DNA of 64,000 bases, from positions 89,610 through 153,609 of the forward strand of contig CADAAU010000004.1 of NCBI GenBank assembly GCA_902786015.1. Direction: 5' to 3'. The position numbers were made by a program, and so were the translations under genes. How positions within the stretch are numbered: the stretch's first letter is position 1; each line of letters starts with the position of its first letter. The notes under the pieces are model-generated. The model saw only the letters and a list, made by a program, of their open reading frames with translations, searched no databases and was not told where the DNA came from. The stretch comes from an uncultured Coriobacteriaceae bacterium (GTDB taxonomy: Bacteria > Actinomycetota > Coriobacteriia > Coriobacteriales > Atopobiaceae). Positions 26,347-35,012 of this stretch are shown piece after piece.

Positions 26347-26956
26347 GTCGTTCCTTCAGGTTGGAAAAAACGTATGGTATTACTGTAGCACGTCGGGAAT
26401 TGCCTGAGTGGATGGTTCCTCATTTCGGATCCCTCGAAGTCGCCGTACATAAATTGTGTTTCAGCATGAGTGTGAAAGATCACGCCTGGGTCTTATCCTT
26501 ATGGTTGGCGAGAATCGTCAGCCAGATGATTCGAAATTGCTCGGGGTCTTTCTCTGAAAAAGGTGACTTCCTGTTTGACTCCTTGAACTAGCGTATCCGA
26601 TCAGGCTTCGTGGCGCATGCCATGGTGTTGAGACCCTCGTGCGGGCGCGCCGTGGCATCTTGTATGCATGAAATGCCGAGACTACCTTGGTGAGACGGCG
26701 AGCATATCTAAAGCCTCTCCAAAACTTCCTCGTTCACAACGGTTCTCCGTGCCCTGTCGTCGTCATGCAAGGTGTCTTTGCGTCGGGCGATGGGGATTGG
26801 CTGATGCCCCCAGCGCACCGCCAGCAAACGTCAGCCTGAAATGTGAGTGCGAAAATGCCAGTCCAAGCACTCTTTCTGTCGGGTCGGTAACGACTTCTTG
26901 CGAGTTCGCTGGGCCGTGGCAATTCGATTTGCCAGCGTGGGAGAGGAGGAGAAGCC
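26347..26956. other. Intergenic stretch without a recognised gene
   Basis: Short frames only; no family block, no strong hairpin. Composition is mixed, as in other decayed parts of the island. Confidence 0.45.
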
Positions 26957-27259
26957 GTGGCGACATACCGCTTCCTCTGCAAGAGTCGGCGGCGCGTCGA
27001 GGGACTCGTGATTGACCGGGACGGCGCGTCCGTCGGCAGCGAGGCGCGCGACGCGGCGTTCGCCGCGTTCCTGAAGGAGCAGTGCCTCGGGCCTTGGCGC
27101 CGCGACAAGCACGACCCGGGGAGCGAGGTGCGCCCGTCCTCCCTTTTCTTTGGCGGCCCCTCTCCGCTTGCGTCGGAGCGAGCTTGCTCCACGCGCAGCG
27201 AGGAGTGCCATTATCCTTTCGCCGTGGCTACCGTTCCTTGTACCTCCTCTGAATACTGA
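26957..27259 (+). CDS. Hypothetical protein, possibly truncated
   Basis: GTG start preceded by GAGGAGGAG. The first 55 residues (YRFLCKSRRRVEGLVIDRDG ... AAFAAFLKEQCLGPWRRDK) look like coding sequence with strong GC third positions. The rest looks random, so the gene may be cut. No family recognised. Confidence 0.35.
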   Translation: MATYRFLCKSRRRVEGLVIDRDGASVGSEARDAAFAAFLKEQCLGPWRRDKHDPGSEVRPSSLFFGGPSPLASERACSTRSEECHYPFAVATVPCTSSEY

Positions 27260-27346
27260 GGTGATTTGGCCTGAAGTCAGGGGCGAAATCTCCTGCCGTG
27301 CAGCATACCAATGGTGGCACAAATAAGCTGGACGAAAGGAAGCACG

Positions 27347-27490
27347 ATGTCAGACAGCGTCCCCAGCATCGACACTAAAGTAGCCGTCTTCGCGACTGGC
27401 GCACTCGCAATCGTGGCCCTTGCGGGCGTCGTAATGGGCTACGGTGTCGATACCGCCACTATCGCAGGCGGAGTAAAGCTGACCAAGTAG
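27347..27490 (+). CDS. Small membrane protein, 47 residues
   Basis: ATG with GAAAGGAAG ribosome site. After a short polar start (MSDSVPSIDTK) comes one hydrophobic helix VAVFATGALAIVALAGVVMG and a short tail ending VKLTK. A single-pass peptide of this size in a defence island could be a toxin or a small regulator; nothing more can be said from sequence. Confidence 0.5.
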   Translation: MSDSVPSIDTKVAVFATGALAIVALAGVVMGYGVDTATIAGGVKLTK

Positions 27491-27757
27491 GGCGCTCCGT
27501 ACTGAGGTGTACAGCACCACGGTCGACAGTCCACCGAAGAGGTCGCGGCAGTGGCCGCGCGAATGATAGGGCATTGATGGTTGGCATCGCTGCCATTTGT
27601 CGCCCAAGGCGCAGTGGCGAGCACGCTCGCGACATATTCGCTGGGGAACGATGGGGTGCCACGCGCGCACGCCACGCTCTTCCGTTCATGATCTCACGCT
27701 TCTGCACCACGCCGCTCCGCGCTACGGCGGCACCGCACCGACTGCCCGCCCGCCTGC

Positions 27758-28501
27758 CTACAGGTAAACCGACCTGATGACGTCGGCCATGCCCTCCGAG
27801 TCGACTGGCAGGCGCCACCCCCTGAGCATGTTGTCGTCCCATGGACGGGCGTCGACGAATCCCGCAACCTCCCTTCGCACGGCCTCCGGCAGCTCGACCG
27901 TCTTGCCGGGTTCGAACAGCGAGCAAAGCTTGCACACGTCACTGCGTTGCTTGCTGATCTCGTCCGAGTGCACGGTGCGGCCGTCGGCCTTATCCCGCGT
28001 GAGGTTTGCCCATGCGTGCATCTTGAAGACCGGCAGATAGCGAAGCCCGAGCACGGGAAGACCATCTATGGTCTCAACGCCGTCTTCCAGCAGCTGGTAG
28101 TAATCGTCATCCAGGAGTATTGCCGAAAGGCTGTAGTCACCGTCCGTGATGCGCAAGCGCCCGAGCGCAGTCTCCACGCCATCAAGCAACTCGGGTCTCC
28201 TGCTGAGCAACTCGATCTTGGGCGGGAAGCCGGTGTTTATCGGCCTCTCGAAGCGGAAGAGCTGGCAGCGTCCGTCCTTGGTGCGGTGCTCGTAGCCGCC
28301 CGCCCGCACGAACGTCACGAAGCGGTCGAAGTACGCGCGGTCGAACGCCTCGGCGAGCACGACGAGGTCGATGTCCTTGGTGGCTCGCTCCGGCGCACCA
28401 TGCTGCGCGTAGACGAGGTTGCAGGCCGTGCCGCCAATAATCACGTGCCTGCCGTGGTAGCCCTCGAACCAGTCCCTGAAGACGCTCAGTCCCGGTACCA
28501 T
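27758..28501 (-). CDS. AbiEii-like nucleotidyltransferase (toxin-type)
   Basis: 247 residues. Nucleotidyltransferase fold of the AbiEii/DUF1814 kind: HVIIGGTACNLVYAQHG near 20, then ERATKDIDLVVLAE near 40 with the D-x-D metal ligands. A domain with LPVLGLRYLPVFKMHAWANL near 150, typical of AbiEii relatives, follows. I take ATG 28501, six nt after GGGAGG; GTG 28507 is possible. It overlaps the upstream gene by 16 nt, as in type IV toxin-antitoxin operons where AbiEi comes first. AbiEii-type enzymes modify RNA and cause growth arrest on phage infection. Activity here is inferred. Confidence 0.75.
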   Translation of the reverse strand: MVPGLSVFRDWFEGYHGRHVIIGGTACNLVYAQHGAPERATKDIDLVVLAEAFDRAYFDRFVTFVRAGGYEHRTKDGRCQLFRFERPINTGFPPKIELLSRRPELLDGVETALGRLRITDGDYSLSAILLDDDYYQLLEDGVETIDGLPVLGLRYLPVFKMHAWANLTRDKADGRTVHSDEISKQRSDVCKLCSLFEPGKTVELPEAVRREVAGFVDARPWDDNMLRGWRLPVDSEGMADVIRSVYL

Positions 28502-29478
28502 GCGCACCCTCCCAGCGCCTCTCGCAGGGCGATCCGCACGCGTTCGTCATTGCGGTCGGCGCTCGGTATCGTCATCAGCATCGTGAACGGATCCACTCGG
28601 TTTCCCTGTGCGAAGGGCGTCGGGTCGTAGTTGAGTATCTGGATGGCGTGGCTGAAGCCCCTCACGGGGTCCGGGTCGGTGAGGACGATGCTGTTGGCGT
28701 GGCTTGGGGCGATGGCCCACACCTCCCTGCTTGGTGCGAGCAGGTCACTCGTCTGAGCGAGGGCACAGAGCCCGCTGACGAGTGGCGTCGCGTTCAGGGG
28801 GAGGGCGTTGGTGAAGGCGGTCGACTGCACGGCGTCTCCGAAGAGCTCGATGCCCGCCTGGTAGTAGGTGTGGTCGTCCGTCCTGAAGTACGTCTTCTTG
28901 CGCCCCGTCCTGCCCGCCACCTCGAAGTCGAGCACACGTGCCGCGACGAGGTTCGCGAGGGCTCTGGAGACGCTCCCGACCGAGAGGTTTGTCCCGCGCA
29001 TGACGTCCTCTTGGGTGAAGCCATCCTCGGCGTACAGGCCGAAGAGGAAGACACTCTGGTCGGAGCTCCTGAACCTCCTCAGCGCGGGTAGCGGACGCTG
29101 GCGGTAAGCGCCAATCCTGAAGGACAGGAAGGGTACGTAGATGTCTTCGGCGGTGGCGAAGGGGATGCCGGACTCTAGGAAGGAGCGGCGGACGTTAGGT
29201 GGGAGAGAGCCGGCGTAGAAGACTACCCGCTCCCCGTGAGGGATTCCGAGGCTCTTCGTCAGCTGGTCGAGGCGTCTTCCCAGGGCTCCGTAGTCATCGA
29301 TGCCGTCCGTGCACTCGGCGAAGAGCACCTCCCTGCCGAGCATCTCTGCCCGGTAGATCGAGAAGGACCCGGCGAGGAATGGACTCAGCTCGTTTCGCGC
29401 GTCGTACTCCTCCACCCATCCGGCGGAGTCCACGTACTGCCGCAGCAGCTTCTCGATTGCCTGCGCCACGCTTCGCAT
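28486..29478 (-). CDS. AbiEi-like HTH regulator / antitoxin
   Basis: 330 residues, start ATG 29478 with GGAAGA upstream. A winged-helix is visible near residues 175-235 (DGFTQEDVMRGTNLSVGSVS, RALANLVAARVLDFE, GRKKTYFR), with unrecognised flanking domains. It is the first gene of the pair with the nucleotidyltransferase, the order of antitoxin and toxin in AbiE operons. Three palindromic boxes lie 18-57 bp before its start, which fits negative autoregulation by this protein. It is longer than classical AbiEi, so it could also be a different regulator family with a linked nucleotidyltransferase. Confidence 0.65.
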   Translation of the reverse strand: MRSVAQAIEKLLRQYVDSAGWVEEYDARNELSPFLAGSFSIYRAEMLGREVLFAECTDGIDDYGALGRRLDQLTKSLGIPHGERVVFYAGSLPPNVRRSFLESGIPFATAEDIYVPFLSFRIGAYRQRPLPALRRFRSSDQSVFLFGLYAEDGFTQEDVMRGTNLSVGSVSRALANLVAARVLDFEVAGRTGRKKTYFRTDDHTYYQAGIELFGDAVQSTAFTNALPLNATPLVSGLCALAQTSDLLAPSREVWAIAPSHANSIVLTDPDPVRGFSHAIQILNYDPTPFAQGNRVDPFTMLMTIPSADRNDERVRIALREALGGCAWYRD

Positions 29479-29495
29479 GCTCTTCCAATCATTCT

Positions 29496-29535
29496 GTAAT
29501 ATTACAAGACTATGTAATATTACATGTAATATTAT
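29496..29535 (-). promoter_or_regulatory. Triple palindromic operator of the AbiE-like operon
   Basis: GTAATATTAC at 29496-29505 and 29514-29523 and GTAATATTAT at 29526-29535. Each box is its own inverted repeat. The centre spacings are 18 and 12 bp. The position right before the first gene suggests binding by the encoded regulator. Confidence 0.65.
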
Positions 29536-29970
29536 CCACACGCAACCACTAACACTGATTTGCCGAAATGAGCCATCGCTCGGTGCGCGCTGCACGCGTT
29601 GTCGGGCATGGTTCCACGTTGTGGCGACGCTGCACCGATAGCTCAGGCGAGCATACTAATGCCGTGTCTAACCACGACTAGGTCCATCCGCTGCGGGACC
29701 TTGTAAAAAGGCCCGAGACTGCACCTCGAGCAATCTGCCACATCAAAATAGTTGAACGCTTCCAACAGGCCTGTCTGCTCCTTGATTGAGTTGCATGTGA
29801 GGGAAGACAATTGGCCGTCTGAGAGCCGGCAGATGCTTGTAGGGATGTTGCGGTTGAGGTTGCGGTGCGCGGGCGATCTTTGGCTACGTCGCTCAGGCGC
29901 TCGTCGACGAGCGGATGTGCGCCAACAGCACGCCATGAAGGCCGCGCGCACCGACTCATGAACCGCATCA
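29536..29970. other. Intergenic stretch, possible gene remnant on the minus strand
   Basis: On the minus strand a frame ending at 29643 reads SLTCNSIKEQTGLLEAFNYF and CSRCSLGPFYKVPQRMDLVV, which looks protein-like. It has no ribosome site and no family I recognise. Nothing else is seen. Confidence 0.3.
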
Positions 29971-30396
29971 CTACATCACAGCGCCGCTTATGACGAACGC
30001 AAGGCCCACGAGGATGCCAAAGACCACGATGCCCACGGCCTCGTTGCCGCGCTTGACCTCGTCGTTAAAGTTGATCTTGCGGAATAGCACGCCATCGAGT
30101 GCGAAGTACGCGACCAAAAGCAGCACGAGCGCGATGCCCGCCCACATGCAGGTATACAACACGCCGTCGAGCAGCTGGTAGCTCACCGCCTCACCGTAGT
30201 CGGCGATCACCGCGCGCAGCAGGTAGCCAATACCAATATAGATGCCCGCACACACCCATGCGGCTGCCTTGTTGCCCTTCGCGATGTCACCTTGAAAGTC
30301 GTAGGGCACAATGAGGTCGAACAGCAGGCTCACAAGTCCCATGAGCACCGTGCCAAGTGCCGCATACACCAACACCTCAATAATCGTTTCCAACAT
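29971..30396 (-). CDS. DUF350 family membrane protein
   Basis: 141 residues in four hydrophobic segments that form two similar halves, as in DUF350/UPF0719 proteins. Each half ends with a polar block: LIVPYDFQGDIAKGNKAAAW and KINFNDEVKRGNEAVGIVVF. Start ATG 30396 preceded by GGGAGGTA. Function of the family is not established. Here it stands alone, between the defence island and the M13 peptidase gene. Confidence 0.8.
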   Translation of the reverse strand: MLETIIEVLVYAALGTVLMGLVSLLFDLIVPYDFQGDIAKGNKAAAWVCAGIYIGIGYLLRAVIADYGEAVSYQLLDGVLYTCMWAGIALVLLLVAYFALDGVLFRKINFNDEVKRGNEAVGIVVFGILVGLAFVISGAVM

Positions 30397-30429
30397 AGAA
30401 TACCTCCCTTGTATTACCCAAAAACTGCC

Positions 30430-30625
30430 AATTACAGATATTGTAGGCCAACGCGAGGATGGCCTTAGGCGAGGACCAGACGCCAAGGCCCAAAGACGCG
30501 CACGGTCGCGGGAGCGGCCCGGAGAAGCGCCCCTGCGTCTCCGGGAAGTCCACGTCCACGGTGGAGGCGGAGCACGCCTCGGCGTTCTTGGCGTAATAGG
30601 AGAGGGTGGGGTCCTCTGCTGCCAT
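30430..30625 (-). pseudogene. Methyltransferase 5'-end remnant
   Basis: ATG 30625 begins MAAEDPTLSYYAKNAEA, nearly identical to the start of the methyltransferase at 41876-42472. The similarity ends after about 40 residues and the SAM-binding motif is missing. The leader upstream of the ATG is also shared between the two copies, including a GGGCGG...CCCGCC inverted repeat. A truncated duplicate. Confidence 0.7.
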
Positions 30626-30842
30626 GTCATCCTCCTCGCTGGGGCGGCCGGCCGGGTCCCGCCCATCTTCGCACATGCGTGACGCCTTGCCATGAGATTT
30701 TGGCTTGCCCTTTGCTGCAGGGAGTAGTCCTATTGCAAACGAGCCTCTCGTTAGCGAAAGTGGTTGAGATCCTCGACACTCGTGACTTCGTGTAACGTAA
30801 TATAAAAGTATCCGCATGAGCCTGCGCGTGGAAGGAATGGTA

Positions 30843-33017
30843 ATGCCGTATCCAACAGATGCCGCCACTTGGAAACCCAAAGAGAGCCGGTTCAAGAGAA
30901 TAGCTGCAATGGTTATCGCCTTCGTGATGGCCGTTTCGCTTGTTGCCTGCGGTGGAGGCACGGGCGGGAGTTCGCCAGCGCCAGCTGGTGACGAAAGCGC
31001 GAACCAGAATGCAGACACTGCGGTCGTAGCCCCTGGTGAGCTTGCGGGTAAGCCATGGGTTACGTCGATTGTGCAGGGCAACCTGCCGGCCGAGCGGCCC
31101 GTGTCCAAGGACGACCTGTATACGCATTATGCCTACGACTATCTTGCGGCTCATCAGGAGCGGCCGGGTGATCAGTTGGAAGATCACGCCGCCGAAATAA
31201 AGAGCGCCAATTTGGCCGTGATCACGGACGGCTCGAAGACCGGCCACGATTTAGACCAACTACGCATCTTCTTCAATCAGGCGGCGGATTTCAAGAAGCT
31301 CAAAGAGACGGGCCTCTCGGAGGTGCAGCCCTACCTCGATCGCATCGCTGCGGTTAGCTCGATCGAAGAGATGAACGAGTTGCTTTTGGCCGAGGATTTT
31401 CCGTTCAGTCCTTTTATCCTGCCAGTTCTCACGCTGAGTGACACGCGTGAAGTCAATATTGTAAGCATCAACCCCAACCTCGTGCTCTCGGATCCACTCT
31501 TGGTGGGCGGGATGTACTATCAGAACTCCGACGATCCGCAGAAGCAGGAGAGCATTGATAGGACCCTGCTGATAATGGGCAGCGATGCGCTTTTGGACCT
31601 TTACGCTCAGGGGATGGAAGCGGACGAGGTGATGGCGGCATACGAAAAGATTCGGGATTTCGAGAAGTCCTATGCGAAGCACCTGGATTATAGCGGCAGG
31701 TACTCGACACAGGCATTTGGCGCCGCAGCCGAATCGGCGCGTGCTAGCTATATCACGCCTGACGAACTGTACGGTGAGTGTCCAAATTTTCCCATGAAGG
31801 CGATGCTCAAGAAGTTGGGAATGGACGGATCGCCCCTCTACAATTCGTCGGAAGGATGGGTGGAGGCATTCAACGAGAAGTGGACGAACGAGAATCTTGA
31901 CGTCATCAAGCAAATCGCTTCACTCAAGGTGCTCAACGAGACACGTCCGTATCGTGACCCATCGGGCGTTAATCAGGTGAACGAACAGTCGGGCCTGCCT
32001 GCCCTTGATGCCGAGTCGTTTGCCTATAACGCATGCGATAATATGAATACTTTCGCGATAGTCTTGGGCAACACCTATGTGAACGAGGCTCTTGGAGCAA
32101 ACGCCAAGGAGCGCCTGACGAAGCTCTCGCAGGAAATCGTGAACACGTACAAGGGTCTTGTTGGCAACACGGCATGGGTGGGAGAAGAGTCTCGAGCGCA
32201 TGTGATCGAGAAGCTCGATCACATGACTCTTAACGTCCTCGAACCCACGGGCGGCTATTACGACTTTGGTGGACTTGAACTCACGCCTACCGATGCGGGT
32301 GGCACGCTTTTGGGTAACTATTTGAAGCTCAAGCAGTATCGCCAGGATCAAACCAGCAAGATGGTTGGCAAGCCAGCAGTTCCGGCGATTCTTTGGTTCT
32401 CGGTCAAGCCTACCCTGAACAATGCATTCTACGATTCCACGTCCAACTCCATCAACATCTGCCCGGGGTACGTGACGAGCTTGGTCTATTCCGACGAGAT
32501 GAGCGACACGAGCATTCTTGCAGGTATCGGCACGACCATCGGTCACGAGATCAGCCATGGATTCGACTACGCTGGCGCGCAATACGACGCCTATGGCACG
32601 CCAAATCCTATGTTTACCGATGCCGATGCGGACGCATTCGTAAAGAAGTGCTCGGAGCTGGCCGCATATTACAGTGGTATCGAGGCACTTCCTGGCCTTA
32701 TGGTCGATGGAGAGAACGTCAAGACGGAGGCTGCTGCCGATCTGTGCGGCATGCAGGCCGCCCTTGAGATTGCCGACAAGTCCGAGGGAGTCGACTACGA
32801 CGAGTTCTTTACGACCTATTCACTCATGTGGGCGCAAACGGTGCCTGGCGATAATCTGCCATCCTTGCTCTTGGACACGCATCCGCTCAACAACGTCCGC
32901 ACGAACGTGAGCACACAGATGTTTGACCCGATTTACGAGAAGCTCGGCGTGAAGGAGGGCGACGGCATGTACCTCGCGCCCGACAAGCGCATCAACGTGT
33001 GGGGGCCGAATGCATAG
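30843..33017 (+). CDS. M13 family zinc metallopeptidase, lipoprotein
   Basis: Neprilysin/PepO-type endopeptidase, 724 residues from ATG 30843 (chosen for GGAAGG seven nt upstream; ATGs at 30816 and 30837 are also in frame). The N-terminus has a basic segment, a hydrophobic core and the lipobox SLVACGG, so it is anchored outside the membrane. Family blocks: VNEALGANAKERLTKLSQEI near 415, LNNAFYDSTSNSINICPGYV near 525, the zinc site IGHEISHGFDYAG near 566, and ENVKTEAAADLCGMQAALEI near 625 with the third ligand Glu. The C-terminus LNNVRTNVSTQMFDPIYEKL is also typical. It probably degrades peptides at the cell surface. All key residues are present. Confidence 0.93.
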   Translation: MPYPTDAATWKPKESRFKRIAAMVIAFVMAVSLVACGGGTGGSSPAPAGDESANQNADTAVVAPGELAGKPWVTSIVQGNLPAERPVSKDDLYTHYAYDYLAAHQERPGDQLEDHAAEIKSANLAVITDGSKTGHDLDQLRIFFNQAADFKKLKETGLSEVQPYLDRIAAVSSIEEMNELLLAEDFPFSPFILPVLTLSDTREVNIVSINPNLVLSDPLLVGGMYYQNSDDPQKQESIDRTLLIMGSDALLDLYAQGMEADEVMAAYEKIRDFEKSYAKHLDYSGRYSTQAFGAAAESARASYITPDELYGECPNFPMKAMLKKLGMDGSPLYNSSEGWVEAFNEKWTNENLDVIKQIASLKVLNETRPYRDPSGVNQVNEQSGLPALDAESFAYNACDNMNTFAIVLGNTYVNEALGANAKERLTKLSQEIVNTYKGLVGNTAWVGEESRAHVIEKLDHMTLNVLEPTGGYYDFGGLELTPTDAGGTLLGNYLKLKQYRQDQTSKMVGKPAVPAILWFSVKPTLNNAFYDSTSNSINICPGYVTSLVYSDEMSDTSILAGIGTTIGHEISHGFDYAGAQYDAYGTPNPMFTDADADAFVKKCSELAAYYSGIEALPGLMVDGENVKTEAAADLCGMQAALEIADKSEGVDYDEFFTTYSLMWAQTVPGDNLPSLLLDTHPLNNVRTNVSTQMFDPIYEKLGVKEGDGMYLAPDKRINVWGPNA

Positions 33018-33049
33018 TGCCACGGGGAGGCAATGACACACTCCGATTG

Positions 33050-33532
33050 CTACCCATACATTCTGTAGTACTCCTCGGCCTTGGATTGGGCCAAGCGTGA
33101 GCCGTTATGGCAGCGAGGGTTGTCCAGGGAGCAGTTGCGACGACAAGACCCGCAGGTAAAGCCGCTCAGGTACTCGTCTAGCGAGGGGATATCCGTAGCC
33201 TGCTCCTCATCCGCCACCTCTTCCTGCGGCTGCTCTATCCGTGCGGTCGGGCCGGCGTGCGCGGAGGAGCCGTCCGACACGGTCTGCGCTACGGGTTCGC
33301 CCTGTGTGGTGGCGTTAGGGGTGGCCTGTCCCGTCGGATCGACCAGCCCCGTTGGCTCTTCTTGCTCCGAGAGCTCATTTTGCTCCGCCGCGTCAGACGC
33401 CACCTCCGCGTCCGCGCTCGTGATCGTCTGGCCGCCCGTAAGTGCTGCCATCGCGGTGCGCACCCCCATGTAGGACACGCATATTGTGAGCCACACCGCA
33501 ACAAAGGCACTTATGATCTTTTTTCTTGTCAT
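33050..33532 (-). CDS. Exported protein with C-terminal Cys motif
   Basis: 160 residues from ATG 33532 (GGAG upstream; an earlier ATG at 33544 is in frame). One N-terminal hydrophobic helix (IISAFVAVWLTICVSYMGV) anchors it in the membrane. A long Glu/Pro/Thr/Gln-rich spacer follows, then a compact C-terminus TCGSCRRNCSLDNPRCHNG with four Cys (C-x2-C-x3-C-x6-C). Such a cluster could bind a metal or an Fe-S centre on the outer face. It is divergent from, and 185 bp away from, the HgdB-type redox operon, so it may be part of the same system. Family not recognised. Confidence 0.6.
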   Translation of the reverse strand: MTRKKIISAFVAVWLTICVSYMGVRTAMAALTGGQTITSADAEVASDAAEQNELSEQEEPTGLVDPTGQATPNATTQGEPVAQTVSDGSSAHAGPTARIEQPQEEVADEEQATDIPSLDEYLSGFTCGSCRRNCSLDNPRCHNGSRLAQSKAEEYYRMYG

Positions 33533-33716
33533 CGACCGCTCCATCTTGCAGAGACTTCCAACAACGTTGCACTAGCTTTCCGCGAATCATATCCCTCAGA
33601 GTTCAAATGGAGTTAAAGCCCCAAGCTGATTCTCCACACACAGAGCACCGTGCCTTTAACTTGGTTTGAACTACGCTCGCTAAGATGCCTCCGTACCAAA
33701 CGACTGGAGGTAAGCA

Positions 33717-34994
33717 ATGTCATACGAGAGCGAGTATTCGGAGGCGCTGCAACGCATCTACGCGGCCAACGCAGACGTTATGTCCCTGCGCTATTTCTTG
33801 GATACGGCTGCAACCTGGCACGCAAGCTTTGCCTGGGACCCAAACGACATCCCCAAAACCGACCATGCGTATCCGCTTGTCGTCGTCCTCGGATTCGGAA
33901 TCCCCGAGGAGCTTGTCTACGCGTGCGGCGTCACGCCGTGCATCCTGCTGGGCGGAAGCCATGCGTCCTGCCAGTGGTCGGACGACGCCGTGCCTCGTGA
34001 CAGCGACCCCGCGAGTCGGTCCATCTTGGGATATGCCCAAAGACTCGCGGCGCGCGCGGACATAGACCCCCTCTTCGTGGTGCCCGTCGCGAACGACAAC
34101 ATGCGCAAGATCGCCTATTGCCTCAAGCTGGAAGGCCACGCGGTCGTATCCATCGACATTCCGCCCGTAGCCACGGATCCGTTCGCGCAACAGGCGTGGG
34201 AGCGCTCCACCCAGACGTTGGTCCAGGCAGTCGCGCATCATGTTGGGAGGCGGGTTACGGCACGGCGCCTGCGCAATGCGAACCAGCTCGTGCGCAATGC
34301 GCGAGCAGCCATCCTGGCATTTGAGCGAAGCTGCGTGGAGTGTCCGGGGGTGCTCGATAACGAGGCGCGTCTTCTTGTGACGAACACCTACTACCAGACC
34401 AATGACCTTGTCCAGTGGACGGCGGCCCTCAACGAGCTGGCCACAGAGGTCCGGACACGCTACATGACTATCGGGCAGCCAAGCACTACCGCGCCGTGCA
34501 TCCTTGTTGTTGGCTCTCCGATCCTCTTTCCCCAATTCAAGGTGCTCGAGCTCATTAACGATGCGGGTCTTCGTATGCTGGCGACCGTGGATGCTGCCAG
34601 CACGTCGCGCTTTGCCAGCCTGAGCGAAGAGGAGAGCTCGGGTGGCGTGGCCGCGCTCATGAGCGCACTCTCTCGCAAGCACTACGCCTTCGACTCGTCG
34701 AGCGCCTCCGTGATCAACTGGGCCATGGAGCGCTATGTGGAGCATCTTCTCTCCTCGATGGAAGTGGACGGTGTCGTTTTCCACATCCTAAAGGGGCAAA
34801 TCGAATACGACTTCGCGCTCTCGCGTTTGGAACCTCTCTTCGACCGCTTGGACATCCCCGTGTTCCGGCTTGAGACGGACTACCAATACCAAGACGTGGA
34901 ACAGCTGCGCATCCGCCTCGAGGCCTTTGCCGAGATGCTCGGACAGCGCAAGTTCGTTGCTGACCGCGCTTATGCGCGTCGTTACTGCGCATAG
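33717..34994 (+). CDS. 2-Hydroxyacyl-CoA dehydratase (HgdB-like) family protein, subunit 1
   Basis: 425 residues, start ATG 33717 after GGAGGTAAGCA. The fold is that of the D-component of 2-hydroxyacyl-CoA dehydratases and benzoyl-CoA reductase-like proteins: GIPEELVYACGVTPCILLGG near 60 and a C-terminal FRLETDYQYQDVEQLRIRLE that is shared with subunit 2. The usual Fe-S ligands are altered. The place of the CP-x-VK motif is DPASRS, and the place of TCD-x-KK is ANDNMRK. So this subunit probably lacks a normal cluster and may be a structural partner of the protein at 36172-37473. It is the first gene of a compact operon of redox genes. The substrate is unknown. Confidence 0.78.
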   Translation: MSYESEYSEALQRIYAANADVMSLRYFLDTAATWHASFAWDPNDIPKTDHAYPLVVVLGFGIPEELVYACGVTPCILLGGSHASCQWSDDAVPRDSDPASRSILGYAQRLAARADIDPLFVVPVANDNMRKIAYCLKLEGHAVVSIDIPPVATDPFAQQAWERSTQTLVQAVAHHVGRRVTARRLRNANQLVRNARAAILAFERSCVECPGVLDNEARLLVTNTYYQTNDLVQWTAALNELATEVRTRYMTIGQPSTTAPCILVVGSPILFPQFKVLELINDAGLRMLATVDAASTSRFASLSEEESSGGVAALMSALSRKHYAFDSSSASVINWAMERYVEHLLSSMEVDGVVFHILKGQIEYDFALSRLEPLFDRLDIPVFRLETDYQYQDVEQLRIRLEAFAEMLGQRKFVADRAYARRYCA

Positions 34995-35012
34995 TAGGGG
35001 AGATGATATCCA

